Assembly (NCBI GenBank): GCA_964035545.1
Contig: OZ037772.1
Location: forward strand, 6,137,389-6,201,388
Direction: 5' to 3'
Source: Bugula neritina
Taxonomy: Eukaryota; Bryozoa; Gymnolaemata; Cheilostomatida; Bugulidae
DNA length: 64,000 nucleotides
The notes beneath the pieces were generated by a model. The model was not told the DNA's origin. It worked only from the letters and a program-made list of their open reading frames with translations, and ran no database searches. The position numbers were made by a program, and so were the translations under genes. Below, one piece after another: positions 22,763-35,678 of this stretch. The first letter of the stretch is position 1. Each line of letters starts with the position of its first letter.

Positions 22763-25700
22763 ATGGCGGAGTCAAAAATTGTGAAAAGAAGACTTAGCAA
22801 TTCGTATTGCTGTGGCTACTGCTTGCAGTACTTCAACAAACTTGAAGAACCCAGAACTCTGCCCTGCTTGCATGTGTACTGCATGCAATGTTTGAAGACT
22901 GACATTGATTATAGAAAGGATCACATTAGATGTGCTTATTGTAGGTGAGGTACAGTGAATATTGTATCATATAGCACATCCTAGGCTTGCATATTGTATT
23001 CTCTCTCATATCATCAGTTTTCCTCCATGCAAAAGCTTTTCGATCTGAGCTATTGGTGGTCTAGGGGTTAAAGTGTTTGCTTTGTGAACACGAAGTCATG
23101 GGTTCAAACCCCGACAAAGGCCATTGGTGATGTTAGGACGAGCATCCAGTCATAATTGCTCCTGTGCCTCATTTGAACAAGTCCTTAGCCCGTTCTAATA
23201 AAAAACTCTTTCCAACAGGGGTTTTTCACAGGGATAGCGACTATAAACTTGCGTGAGTTTTTTTATTGGTGAATATAAATTGCTGCATACACTGCAGGCT
23301 GTTTAAGGTCACCTATTCCTGATGCAGGCACTTTTTTATGTTATATCTCAACAGTTTTCAGAGGGTAAATCAAATAGTTTTATGTCTTCTATGGCATCCT
23401 TTTTTGTTTTGTTTATTTATGTTTATGCTCTTCACAAGTTGATCAACACCTAGAGTGTTTTAATAGTTACATAGTTTTTGTGTGTATATACAGTCTTGAA
23501 CTATTGGTGCTTTTAGCTACGCTTTTGTGATCCTTGCATCATCTTTTTCCCTGTACATATGTCAATTTAGGCTGTCATAATAACATAGTTTACAGCTCAG
23601 TTGATTAGCTTTCTCTATTTAGCATAAGTTTAGTATAAATGATCAAAATATGTACATCACTGCAGTGTTAAAGTTAGTATTGTAAATGTCCATGGATTGT
23701 TCCAATTTTGACTATAGCTACATGAATATTTAAGTTGAACAGATATTATATATGTAAGGCTTGTATGAATCTGTCATATTGAAAAGCCAAAAGAGTCAGT
23801 ATATAGCTGTCATTGCATTATAGCAAGCTGGAGCTAATGTAACATACTAGAGGCACAAACATGATTTCTATCAAATAAGTAGAGTAACAGAGCAGCTGTT
23901 GATAAAACAGTTTCATTTGAAAGTTGTTAGAAAATAGCCTATGAGTTTGAAGTTGATGCGGCTAAATTATCATCAAGGGTGATAACCTGTCCAAACAAAT
24001 TTGAATAAATACCAACTATTTAGGCTACAGGAACTAAATAGCCTTTTTAGTACTAAGTTACAAACAGTAGTTTGTAATAGTCTGGACTTGATTATAGGCA
24101 CTGCCATGTCATCATTAGTTTGTGGTTCAATGATTACATTAGTTTTGTAGCAAAATATAACCTAATTTATCAGCTTTCTACAAGTTGAGAATAATATACA
24201 TAGTTACCAAGTTTAAGGTAGACATAATACCTATGCCCTATACCTAAAATCTAAAAAGAGCTTTGGCATGATGGCATATAAAATGATAATATTATACTTA
24301 TAAGAAAGTTCTCTTATTTTGAACACTGAATAATATATTGTAGGAAAGAATACTATGACATCACAGATCCTACAACTTTACCTGCGGCCAAGTCTGGGGA
24401 TCCACTAGAATACGAATCTTCACCTAAGACTTCCCCAATTGTCTGTGATGTATGTGAAGATGGAACAGAAGCTGCCGTGTTCTGGGTGGAGAGACAAACA
24501 GGTTTATGTCAGCAGCATCAGGATGTGAGTCTTTCCCAAATAATCTCTCAAGATTTGTTGTTAGACCTGACCTGTTCTGTGTGTAAAATGATACAAAATG
24601 AAACCTAAGAGTCAGTTATAAAGTTGCGTTTATACCTTCAGATTTTCAGTCTGAAAGGCAGTTTGGCCAAGTTGAAAGTTCTCTGAAATGCATTGCATTG
24701 TAAAAGTAACTTTTAAAAATCTTTGTATTGCGATAACTTAACTCAATTTTTGTACTGTGTACTTAATCAGCCGAGTTCAGAATAATATTCAAAAGGAGTA
24801 ATAACTCTTTGTAAACTTTGTTATTCGATTATGACTTTGGCGATTACATGTTATATGTTAATAATTATATCGCCTACGCCTTCTCCATTATTGCTTTTAT
24901 GCTGTCAACTTTACTAATTCACGACGTTTTCAAAGGGCATCAAATATAGCGATTAGGCGAGTCAAATTTCACTTTTAGAAAGTAAGCTTCCGCATCAATG
25001 TAATTTCAACAAGTTTGACTATATATGAGGAGGTACTCGGAAAAGTATTGTTAACTGAAACTCGGTACTTTTTTCAGCAGAGGTATAAACGCAACTTAAG
25101 ACTTTTTATACTAGACACACAATTTTCACAATGCAGTGAGTCAACTATTCGACACAAAAGAGTTTGTGAAAATACTAGCAACTCAACTGTTAACATTTAT
25201 TATAATACAGAGTTACAGAGAGATGATGGGAGAAAGACATCAGTTTATTGACATTGATGTCTACAGAGCTTCTCCCCAGAAGTATGCTATAACTGAATGT
25301 GAACATCATAAACATGAACAGCTGACAGAAGTCTGTTACAAGTGTCACCAGATATTCTGTATGAGATGTGATATGCAAACTGGCTGTGAGGATAACACAG
25401 GTATTTATACTTGGTGTTTTTGTTGAAAAAAACAGATGAAAAATTTTGAAAATGTAACAGCAGAGTGAGAAACTAGAAGCAGTTTTGTTAGCAAAGTTAG
25501 CATTATTATTTAAATCTAATTCTGCAGAAGTATAACGAGCTAGCATAGTGAGTGAGTAAGGATAAACTCTGATATAAGAATACCTGAGGCAGAGTCCAAC
25601 TTTCTAGTAATTATATAATAATATCATATGTGTACAGTAATGCATCAGTTTCTATATTTGCATGGCTTATACTAAGAGTATCGTGAGTACACCATTATAT

Positions 25701-28700
25701 CTAAGTACACATTTCTTTAATCTAGGAAATGAGGAAGCGCTACATGACATAGAATCTCTGAGTGATCTGTCTAGTGAATTACGAGAAAGATTGACAGATA
25801 GAATGAAGACTCTGTCCCAGAAAGTTGCAAAATTGAATGACATCTCAAAAGAAGCTTGGAAAGAACTGAGTAAAATAGAAGATGAAGTGAAGAAGATGGT
25901 TGCCAGAGTAAATGCTATTGCTGATGCTCAGGTATATTGAAAAAGTGAAGTAATCTAATGCATTTCTATTCATATTGAGAGAAGTTTATTGCATGTAGAA
26001 ATTGAATGGTACCTCTAATTCATGAGAGATAAATTATGATATGTTTAGGTATACTCAAGTAAGAGCATAGCTGGCCATCAGTGTTACTCTATGCCAGTAA
26101 ATCTGGCTATGCTGGTAACCCATTTAACCATGAGCAAATTTAAATAACTCACACAAACTGTTTAAGTGTATCGGTGGTTCCCAATCTTTTCGTACCATTC
26201 TCCCCTTTCATAAATGATTGCTATTAATTTCCTTCCATTTTGGAAAATTGCAATTTATGAGTACGGGTATATGAAAAATAATTTCCCCCCCACTGGGAAT
26301 TGACTCTGAGTCTTATGGCTTGCATCCCACCCAGTTCTCTGAACTCCACTGACCTATCTACTACTCCTTCAGTCATCAGTCTCTCTGGGCTACTCCACTC
26401 CCTCGGAGTATTACAACTACACTTCACTAAAAGCCGAAGTAGCTTGAAAAATAATTTTGCTCCCACTGGGAATCGAACCTGTGTCCTCTGGATTGCAGGC
26501 AAGTGTGCTGCCATTACACTACGGGGGCCACTGGGTAAACTCAACACTACAGTATACTTGTTAAAAAGGCCGGCAGAATACATATGATTCAAATCTGTAT
26601 TTTTCTAGTAGATTTGATTAAAAGATTTAAGTGCAAGATGAATATGCATGTATCAAAAGCAGTTTAATTACTTATATAATGTGATGTGTGTAGCCCATTT
26701 TAAGTTGCTCTGTAAGTTAAAGCAGTTTCTCTTCTCATCTTTAATGGTCAGCATCAATGAGACTCTACCTCACACAGAGAGGTGATGCTGAATGTCAGAA
26801 TTTTCAGTGCTTTGTCACCTTATATGCATGGATAGACTTTGCTTATTGAAACCCATTAATCTCAATATTGGTAAAGATTTCATTGCGAATTTTTAACTAT
26901 TTCAATGAAACCCTCCTCTAACTAATCTGAAATATTTTCAACAGACCATTGGAATGAGTCATGTAAGAATTGGTCATGTTAGAATGAGTCATGTTAGAAT
27001 TCGTCGTGTTGATATTAGTCATGTTAGAATGAGTCATGTTAAAATTGGTCGTGTTAGAATGAGTCATCTGTCAAGTCAAGAATAGTTTTATTTTATAAAG
27101 GTAGCTCAGGGAGATACTGTTCAAACTCTGTTGAGTTTTCAGATCGAGACACTCAGAAAATGTGTTTTTGAATAAGCTTCTGGGACAATATTCGTTTGTT
27201 TTTTAACAATTCACTGAGTGTTGGAGGAAAGCACAATATTTTTATTTTAGGTATGCAGCATAGATAGTCGATTAAAGTCAAATACATGGCTATTAAAATT
27301 TCCTCTTGGTTTTGCCTTTAAGATATTTTTTAAACCTTTTTACAGTGGTACAGGTTATAGCAGTTAGGGTAAAGTGACTAATAGACATATGCATTAAGAA
27401 GTAAACTCAGATTGTAAAAAATATGGTATGAATGATGATAGATGAACTAAGATGAACGCTTGCAGATAGAGATATACATGTTAACGTTGTGCATTAACTC
27501 AAAAAGCGTTAACGCACAGCGTGACGTTTTTAGAAATAAAATTGTCCTAGGAGCCCAATTTTTTTACCAGGGGAGAAGTTTCTCACAGGTTGGGAACCAC
27601 TAGTGTAATTGATTGACAAGTAACAGGAAAAGAAGACTAGTTATGTGATGTACTGAGAATTGGCTGTGTGTGACTAAGTCATGTGGGGTTAGTCAGTGGG
27701 TGGCCTAGCTGTCAACTGTTTATTGTACATGTATATATGCAGAGATTTTGAGGTGTAGATGTGGTTACACTGTGTTACTATAATTTATTAGATAGAGGAT
27801 ATTAGAAAAAGAGCTACAAACCTGAGGATAGAAATATATGGATATTTGAAAAGCTGTGCACGAATAGTGGATAATTATAGACTTGAGCTGGCCTTGAGTA
27901 AGACAATGGACAAAGAGTCTCTGCTGGACACAGTACAACATGCAGTTGATAAGTGTAATGATGCGAGTATTGTAAGAAACTACAAAGTGTGGAGTGAGGG
28001 AATGGAAAACGCTACAGATATTGGTGTAATAGAGAAGTGTGCACTTCCAGACAGCATGTTGGTACCTACATGTAGGTGGAGTCTACAAATAGAAACATTA
28101 ACTATGTATAGCCTGTCAACCTAAAATAAATTGAACTGTACTCAAACGAAACATTGTTAAAAAGTATGAAAGCCTTACATGACTAAAATATTTGATTCAT
28201 TTTGCAATTGATATTCATTGTTCAACATTTCTATTAAGAAACATTCCATAGTGTTTCAGAGGTTATCTGTTAAGCTGTGTTATGCTGAGTAGTGTTAACA
28301 AAATACTGCATGCGATTGCCCATGTCTATAATCTTTTAGTACCTGAGAACAAAGTTCTTCTAAATTGCTATCAAACTTGAATTCTGCTAATCCAAAAAAT
28401 TGATCTTATCTGTATTTGAATATCTGTTCCCCACCCCTTCCTTTATTGAGAAAGTATGTTTACGAATTTTTTCTTTTGTTGTTGCAGACAGTGAAAACAG
28501 TCTGGGACTGAAGCTGTTGCAGCCCCCAGCTGCTCTGCAGTGTGATGAACACTACCCTGGAAACTACTGTGGTACAGTAAACATCTCAGCTGATGGACAT
28601 CTAATGTGTCAGAGATCATATGGCATGGAAATAGTAAATAGACAAACTCTTGATACTATCAGCTCATTAAAGGACACCAGCACTGCAAGGTGGGGAGAGA

Positions 28701-31086
28701 TCAGCCAACATAACGGAGTGGTGGTTGCCAACTGGTTTAATTGGACAGAAAAACTGGCTGAAGTCACACTCCTTGATCCGATTTCCCTAAAAACGTCTCG
28801 CTCTGTCTATAAGCAGTCAACACATGAACTCACTTTTTATAGAATAGCTCAGCAACTTTCTCTCGTTTATGTGTTAGATAGGGAAGAGAAACAGTTGGTA
28901 GTCTGTAATCTAGTAGATGATAAAATACGAAAGTTCCCAGTCACTGGAACAAAATACCCCTTACCCATTTGCACCCTCCCAGACTCATGTTTGCTGATTG
29001 GAGACTACACTGATGATGGTGATGTAAGAAAGTATAAAGTAGAGAAGACCACGCTCACATTACTCTGGCAGTTTCCTCACATTCCACGACCATCCGGTAT
29101 TTCCTTCGACCCAACATCAGAGTTGATTCACGTTTGCACATTCAAGGGACCTCTCTTCATTCTTTCACCTGATGGTAAGTATAATTATTTAGTAACTAGT
29201 TATATTGTTGTAAATTTATAGGGTTGACTATATGTGTGGGTATCTAAAACAAGATGCTTACAGATTAATAATCCAGAGTATCGAGTATTGTAGTGAATTT
29301 ACGATTCACTATAAATTGTGGGTCTACTTATGCAAAGCCACTTCACCAGATTCCATACAAATTGAATAGACTTTATTATTGCGAATTATACAAGAAATTA
29401 AACTGTTAACACTAGTACACATGATTACATAATATAGAGTGATTTACACACAACTTTAGATTATTAGAACTCGATCCACTCTGCTGTCTACGCTGCTTAA
29501 CAAGCTTCCACTACACATTTGCAGCTCCGCCTACTAATTAATTGTTAGTCACCTCCCATCGGTCAACACGGTGGTGCCATCCTAACAACATGATGCTGAC
29601 TGCATCATGTAACTGTTCGAGGTAGAGTTATCCTTTCAATATAAACTAACTACTGGGGAACACAATACTAAACTCTTTACAGTATTACTAAAAAAATTTA
29701 CAGTATAATAATTATAGAGAAAGATTTATCATGTGCAGATTATACATTAGAGTCCATGAGTAAAACGAATACAAGAAAGTCTAAACTACATAATTGATAC
29801 CATGAACGTACTATTTAGTTAAACAAGCTCTACTCTACGACAACGTGAGGCTCGCACATCAGAGTCCTTATATATGTGCGCAGCTGTTGTAAGGTGCTAA
29901 TGATCAGGTGATCATCAGCCACTATAATAGGAGATAGCGTAGTGCGGCGTATCATAGTGATTAACTCTAATTACATCGCAAATGTATCAGAGTGTAGTAT
30001 GGGAGTTGTGTCACTTTTGATGGAACCGCAAATCTTTACAGTATATCAAGTTTTGTCACCTAATTATTTCTACCGCTAAAAACATGCAATTATATATTAC
30101 AGAACTAGTTGTCACTTACCTTAAAAATTGTGTATTGAAATTTGTAAGCTGAGTTGGACAAGTACATAATGATCTGGTTTTACAAGAAATATAGGCTTTC
30201 TCTAAGTCATTCACTCTGCTGGCTCTTAAGTTATGTTGAAAACTTACATATATCATGCAATAATAACTTTTGGTGAGCATGAAGTTTCCTATCTTGAGGA
30301 TTTATAATTCAACAGCATTGCTCCGCAATATCACCAACCCAAGAACACAGTATAACAATGCTAAACTTGCTTGATGTAGTCATAGCAAGGCACAAAATTC
30401 AAGCATTCGATATGTAATAGACTAGCCTTTATTGAAAATTCTGTATTATTTCCATAGTGTATATTGTGGTGATTTTGGAGTTGTCTCGATATTTTATTAC
30501 TATTTAGATTAGCGCAAGGATATTCTTATATTTTTCTTAGTCTCTTTTGTTTTTGTGGCATTTGAGTCGGGGCTTCGACATGACCAATTTTTGACCGAAG
30601 ATCGGTAGCATCTTCTGAAAGGAATGTTTCCAGAATATATAAGAAGGCGAGCTCGAAGTGTAGAGCAGTTTACAGCGTGAAATCGCTGGATAAAGACATG
30701 CTTTGGATATTCCTATACTTACAATAAAATTATTCCAAGACACTCTCTTCTCTCTATTGAATACAAGGAGTTATGTTCTCCACTTAATTATTCCGCATCC
30801 ACCAAATTACTACAATATGCAGAGCAAAGCACATACAACATCAAAAAATTAAACATATGATGTATAAAGAGCATATATGCAAACATTTATTTAACATTAA
30901 TCAACAGCCTGAAAGTGCAAAATATTTATTGGAAGTTTATCTGTTTCTATTAGAACAGACGCCAGCTGATGCAATGTTGCTATTCTTACAGGCAAGCTGC
31001 TGTTTAGGGTTCCTATAGAGAAAGTCTTGGTTTGGATGGCTGGGTTGGGGACATTGCTGTGTATAACAGAGACACAGTGTTTCTAG
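22763..31086 (+). CDS. TRIM-type RING/B-box/coiled-coil protein with propeller-like C-terminus
   Basis: Seven exons join in phase: 22763-22944, 24344-24524, 25211-25400, 25726-25931, 27792-28071, 28488-29174 and 30992-31086. Residues 17-60 form a C3HC4 RING (C17, C20, C35, H37, C40, C43, C57, C60). Residues 95-119 resemble B-box 1 (CDVCEDG...GLCQQH). Residues 151-191 resemble B-box 2 (CEHH ... CYKCHQIFCMRC ... C ... H). Exons 4-5 are a charged helical region, a probable coiled coil. Exon 6 looks like a beta-propeller of the NHL/WD kind (repeated hydrophobic strands, LSPDG at the end). Such proteins are usually cytoplasmic E3 ubiquitin ligases; the propeller would bind the target. In the last exon the frame set by the splice junction ends at TAG 31084-31086, but a better C-terminus (LGLDGWVGDIAVYN ... 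RRYRIKY, stop 31125-31127) lies one frame away. As read, the protein is about 606 residues with a scrambled last 23 or so. Confidence 0.82.
23046..23262 (+). mobile_element. tRNA-derived SINE, 'GAGCAGCCGTGG' family, copy 5
   Basis: Lies in TRIM intron 1: GTGGTCTAGGGGTTAAAGTG (A-box), GGTTCAAACCCC (B-box), GAGCATCCAGTCATAATTGC, CAGGGATAGCGACTATAAAC. Confidence 0.85.
23263..24343. other. Rest of TRIM intron 1
   Basis: AT-rich, nothing else recognised. Confidence 0.5.
26225..26600 (-). mobile_element. SINE with two tRNA-like heads (inverted)
   Basis: On the minus strand, GTAGTGTAATGGCAGCAC...GGTTCGATTCCCAGTGGGAGC (26462-26530) and GGTCAGTGGAGTTCAGAG...GAGTCAATTCCCAGTGG (26288-26370) are two successive tRNA-like units with A- and B-boxes. 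The open frames across them on both strands are artefacts of the repeat. Located in TRIM intron 4. Confidence 0.65.
26952..27072. repeat. Minisatellite, 15-bp unit GAATGAGTCATGTTA
   Basis: Eight tandem units alternating between GAATGAGTCATGTTA and GAATTGGTCRTGTTA types, inside the hAT-like element. Confidence 0.85.
29289..29587 (-). mobile_element. LTR-like segment in TRIM intron 6 (inverted)
   Basis: The minus strand reads TGTTAGGATGGCACCACCG at the start, AATAAAGTC in the middle and TTCACTACA at the end: a TG...CA unit of about 299 bp with a polyadenylation signal, typical of an LTR. No matching partner LTR or target duplication was found. Confidence 0.45.
29640..30050 (-). mobile_element. 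Second LTR-like segment (inverted)
   Basis: On the minus strand it starts near TACTGTAAAGATTTGCGG (about 30044), has a TATA-like ACATATATAAGGACTC (about 29870) and is flanked at the far side by a second TACTGTAAAG near 29685. The word repeated at both edges could be a duplicated target or internal. Weak call. Confidence 0.3.
30455..30790 (+). mobile_element. Third LTR-like segment
   Basis: Plus-strand sequence with promoter-to-polyA order: TGTGGTGATTTTGGAG at the start, TATA-like AATATATAAGAAGGCGAGC at about 30635, then AATAAAATTATTCC at about 30724. It looks like a solo LTR. No partner or target duplication could be shown. Confidence 0.35.
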
Positions 31087-31127
31087 CTTGCGAGGATGGA
31101 CTGAGAAGATACAGAATAAAATACTAA
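30992..31127 (+). other. Frameshift site in the last TRIM exon
   Basis: The splice phase gives GKLLFRVPIEK... to TAG at 31084. Shifting frame near 31007-31012 (GGGTTCCTATAG) gives YRESLGLDGWVGDIAVYN and a natural stop at 31125-31127. A single missing base in the short T-run would explain both halves. It may be a real allele, a pseudogenising mutation or a consensus error. Confidence 0.7.
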
Positions 31128-34100
31128 ACCTATCAGCTACATCCTACTAATATTCAGTTTAGTGAGGCTCTAATAGACAAAATGGATAATATTTGTCTCA
31201 CTGACTGTATATAATTATATTTATTGCAATTTATCTATGCTCTTACTCATGATACTGTCAAATATACTATGATGCTTTCTTTTTTATTTTCAATTATATT
31301 TATATACTTAAATATAATGGTATATTTATTCTATAAAATGACTTGCGCACTGCTATAGCATTAGCATATTATAATATGCTAATGCTGATTATCGCAACTA
31401 TATGGTTATATAACAAAGTCCACTGTATCCAATGTGTGTATATATAGCCATTACATTGTAAAACGAGTTGGTTATGAAAATATATTGAAAATTATTGCTG
31501 AGAGTATTTTCTGCCCAGTTTCATGGCTTATCGGCTTGCTGTAAACTTTAAAGTTTTGTTGAATTTCTTCCTATAGGTACGTAACAATAACCACCCACTA
31601 TAGTAGTAAATAATTTTTATTATTAGGAAAAACATACACACATGTGAAAGCAACTCCAACATACACGCAAAATAAGTTCCACAAGTCATAGTCTGTGATA
31701 TAGTATATTAGGTGGTATTCTATCCCTGTGTATACAACAGCATTGAATAGCCAATCAGAATGATTGTTGTCTTTTCCTGTCAGAAAACTCAGATGGGATT
31801 CAAGAATCTAGAAATTGGTTTGAGAATTATTAACTTATTAAAAAAAATTTCTACATACAATGGCTAATCCAATATAATAGTATAGATCCCAAGACACAGT
31901 TGAGCTGTGTAAATAGTATTGCAGCTGTTTTTTTTAATTTATTTCTTTTTGTAAATTAAGTTGTAGCATCTTATGACATATTAACCAACAGAAACTCTTA
32001 GTGTAGGGTAGAAAAGTCGCCTATATAGCCCGAAAAGTGGCTGCTGTAAGCGGGTTTTCATGCAGGTAACATGCTGAGTGCCAAAAGCTTATGCCAGTTT
32101 ATTATAATTGGCTGACCACCATTTTGAGAGCACACTTTTTAATTTCAATTGAAGTTTTAATTTATCGAACTGAATTAAAACAGTTTCTATACATAGTTTG
32201 CATTTCTGATTTTATATTATCTAAAGTCAATTTGCCAATGAATTAGATTTAAAAACAAACGTATGTATAGATGAACAGTAAAGTTTAACTCCAAGACCAT
32301 TAGCTAATACATTTTCGCGCACACAACCAATGCATTGTGTGTGGCAGGTCATTTCCTGAAGTGGTTTTCAAAAATTTGGACTTGCATGCAGAAAACTCGC
32401 TTTTTGTGGCTCTTCTCTTACAGCTGACATTATAACCCCGTTTGACTGTTATGGATGGCTAAGAGTATGCTTGAAAATAAACTACGCAATAACTTTGACA
32501 ATGTCAAAATGGTACAAGTCATCTAAAGTGATGGAGAGCAAGAGTTGAACTTTATGTAATTCTTAAAATTGTCTGCATTATCGCGCTTTATGACTTTTTA
32601 GTTTGGGAACTCCAGTTGGGTAACTTATTGCCTCTTTAGATTAGAGATGATGCTTGCAGAAAGTTGCTATCTAACTGGGCGAGGTGCTTAGATTTCTTTA
32701 TATTCAAGGACTCCTTAGGCAGTTTTTCGGGACATAAGTTTGAGATTTATAAAAAAGATGAAATTACATTTATATATGAGCGAATTGTAAAATTACAGTA
32801 AAATTTAGCCGAATAAAAAAGAATTTAATACAATATAGTATAATATAAATAACATACTTTCTTCTCACTGTTTTACCCATGTTTATTTTTAAGGATAAAA
32901 AATAGGTGGCTGCAAATTCAAATAAATAATTCTATCTATGCTATAAATTACACCTTATTTTAGTTTGTATATATAATAAAGATGATAACTCCTAAACAAT
33001 GTAAAAATTCCCATGGAATGGGAGGTGAGCACACTGCAGGTAAATTCTAGAATCTAAATACTCCTTAACAATTACATAAAATAATATGTTACATATGTAA
33101 GCAGTCACAGAATAGAGTTATTTGATATATAATATTTGTGAGAGTTTATTCATTTCAACGGTCAAATAATTTGCTTCCCAATGCATTTGAAAAGCGTAGC
33201 GATTAAACAGTGACCTCCACAGCATGACCTCACATAGAGACTATACAGCGATCCTCACACTGTGAGCCCCACACAGTGACCCCCACATTCCTTCACTGGA
33301 AATATCATCTGATGAGTGAAAAGTCAACATTAAATTTGAAAAAATCTTACAAGAACAGCAGGTAAAATTGATCTATGACAACACTAGCTATAAAATTACA
33401 CTTTCTATTGTTTCAAAGCTGTTCTTAAGATTGATAAAACTTTTAAACAAGTAGGTCTTTGAGTTGGATGGTATCGCCAATGCCGTTTCATGAGTACATA
33501 CTGAGCTTCAGAGCTGTAGGAGGGTTTGTCTATGTGGTGGCCTTCTCTCAAGGCTTAAAGCGGTTTGTCAAGTGGCACAGTGGGATAAAGAGTGCTCCCA
33601 GAGTAAAGACCTCTCACAATAAAACTCCATAAGCTCACCTTGAAAAAGAATAATCCCAGATGCACTTTAATTATGCAGTATTGAAATAGTCACTCATTTA
33701 TTATTCATAAAAAACATGGGCTAAAATATGAGACGTTGTTGTTGTTTTTAATTTATTGCTTCTTAATAGTAAATATAGAAAGAAAAAAATTAAAAACCTT
33801 AAGCTAAGCTAAGGAAAAAGAGACAAGAAGAAGCAAAGTAGCACTGTCCGATAGCTCAAAGCTAGTAAAGAGACAGTGGACTTTCTGTAGGATAAAAGAA
33901 ACCCTGCCCAATCATAACAGCAAGGAGGCCCATCAGTACCAGCAGCATCCTACTCCGTCCATAGACGGTCTGCTAATCTTTACTTCACCATCCCAAAAAC
34001 CATGCTCTCAAAATTATATAAATATTTACTAAATGATTTTGCAGCTTTAAATAACATAGGCTCTTCTTTCACTTTGAATTTATTAGTTTTAATTGCTTTG

Positions 34101-34134
34101 ACAAACAGAAATATTTAGACTCACATCACTTTAC
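31128..34134. other. Gene-poor AT-rich region downstream of TRIM
   Basis: Holds a perfect 30-bp palindrome (31357-31386) and a degenerate tandem run with the core CACAGTGACCCCCAC (about 33207-33290). The minus strand at 33951-33863 has a short frame (MLLVLMGLLAVMIGQGFFYP) that resembles a membrane or signal segment after an AG, but I could not connect it to other exons. Confidence 0.45.
31357..31386. repeat. Perfect 30-bp palindrome
   Basis: AGCATTAGCATATTA followed by its exact reverse complement, with no spacer. About 230 bp after the TRIM gene. Confidence 0.9.
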
Positions 34135-34225
34135 CTTCAATGATTCCGATGACATCCATTTTATCAGCAGCCTGTCTCCTCTGAGCTTTCTGCAGTACGT
34201 TGTTTGGGCCACATTTCTGGACAAT
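34135..34225 (-). CDS. Orphan internal exon, unrecognised protein
   Basis: The minus strand has a good acceptor (TTTAGA, exon start 34225) and donor (GGTAAAG after 34135) bounding a 91-nt exon. It is open in one frame as VQKCGPNNVLQKAQRRQAAD plus KMDVIGIIE: phase 0 at its start and 1 at its end. The residue mix is charged and helical and looks like real coding sequence, but I do not recognise the family. No partner exon could be tied to it. Promoter-like motifs upstream (34808-34820 and 35681-35766) may belong to the same gene. Confidence 0.4.
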
Positions 34226-34807
34226 CTAAAATCAACAATCTTGCTTATACATACTGACATCAATCAACATATTTCTAGCAGCCAAATCTTTGTGAAGGCC
34301 CTATACAACAATATCTAAAGTATAAACCAATCTAAAATCTTCTAGCAAACAAAAAACAAAGTAATTACAAAAAACATGTTGCTTATGTCACAAAGTTATC
34401 TTTAGCTGTCACATTTGAGTGGATCCATCAGTTAAAATATTTTGCTGGTCTCCAGCTAATAAAACTAACTGATAATAAAAAATGCCAAACTTCTCACCGA
34501 CTTTTCCAGCAAAAGTATTAAATTTCTTTCAAATTTACCAAAGATGAGCAGATTTAACATTTATAGCTCTGTGCATTTATAGCCTGAGTCTATTACTACT
34601 AGTATCAGCTACAAAATCTAATTTTACAATTTTTATATGCTGAGTAATCTACTTCATCTATTCTAGTTCTTATAAACACTTCGCAAACTTCTCATACGAA
34701 ATGTGTAGGTTGATGTAATAGCTTATTTTTTGTTCGTTGGATCCGACAAATGCCCAACTAACAAACATCGCACCTCTTTGTCATGCCAGCTGCAATAGTA
34801 GTGTATA

Positions 34808-34820
34808 GTTGCTTAGCAAC
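34808..34820. promoter_or_regulatory. X-box-like inverted repeat (RFX-type)
   Basis: GTTGCTTAGCAAC is a near-perfect match to the imperfect palindrome bound by RFX factors, often upstream of ciliary genes. Functional role is inferred. Confidence 0.3.
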
Positions 34821-35678
34821 AGTGCTTTCACTAGTAAAGTTGTGACCAGTTAAATTTAGCGATAACTAAGTGAAAATTCTGCGTTAATAAAATAATTATA
34901 ATCAAATCTGAAACATTTAAATTATGACAAATTTATTAGCTCAATAGAAGCTAAAGATTTAGTAGATTTATGTTTAACAACAGTTGGACTGTGAAAAAGA
35001 AATGAAAATGACACGTAAAACTGCAATGCCCTTATAGTGCTTTTATATCAAACTGATTATTTATTTTTTTCGTAGCCTTTCATTACTTATTCTACTTATA
35101 TTTTTTATTGTAGCTAAATAAAAAATTAAAATGACCTGTTTTATAGTATTTTTTCTATGAAAGAACTATGGCTAAGATGTTTCAGCTGGAACAATTATAA
35201 AATAAAATAGAAGTTGGTAGTGTCTACTTTAGGTAAAATGATTCAGTTGCATCAGTTTCAATCTAACTACATTTTAACTTTTTTTCAAGTCACTGCTACT
35301 CATTGTGCACATCGACTCAGTTGCTTATGTGCATTTTTGTATTCGGGATCACAAACATCATAGTGATACAGTGCAGCTGCTCAAACTGAGAATTTCTATA
35401 AAAAAAACGTACTTCTGCTTGAAATAATTTTAAAATGCTGCTGATTAGCAAAATAATATGCTTCCTTAGAATTTGCTCATTTTAATTAATTAGTATTTAT
35501 TATTATTAATAATATAACTAAAATATTGATTATTTAATTTAGTTACAATGCCGCAATGTTTGCTATGTGAATTATGCCCACGCTTTTTGCTTATTGAAAT
35601 AAGCCAATGGAGTGCAATAAAAAAAAATTTGTCAGCTGAAACCTTGCTGTATCAGATTCCAACGAAAGTGTTGAAAAG

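Larger units (their letters stand above)
26171..27602. mobile_element. hAT-like non-autonomous DNA transposon in TRIM intron 4
   Basis: The left end GGTGGTTCCCAATCTTTT (about 26173) and the right end CAGGTTGGGAACCAC (to 27600) are inverted copies of the GTGGTTCCCAA-type termini typical of hAT elements. The word AGTGTA lies at both edges (26165-26170 and 27602-27607), like the remains of a target duplication. No transposase frame is visible. Inside it are two tRNA-like SINE heads and a 15-bp minisatellite. Confidence 0.6.

Noticed and set aside
25136-25210. Extension of the TRIM B-box exon upstream of the acceptor
   Set aside because: The frame is open upstream by chance; the CAG acceptor at 25210 gives the right phase with exon 2.
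26224-26592. Open frames of 95-122 codons on both strands
   Set aside because: They coincide with two tRNA-like SINE heads; such frames are common in these repeats and show no protein similarity.
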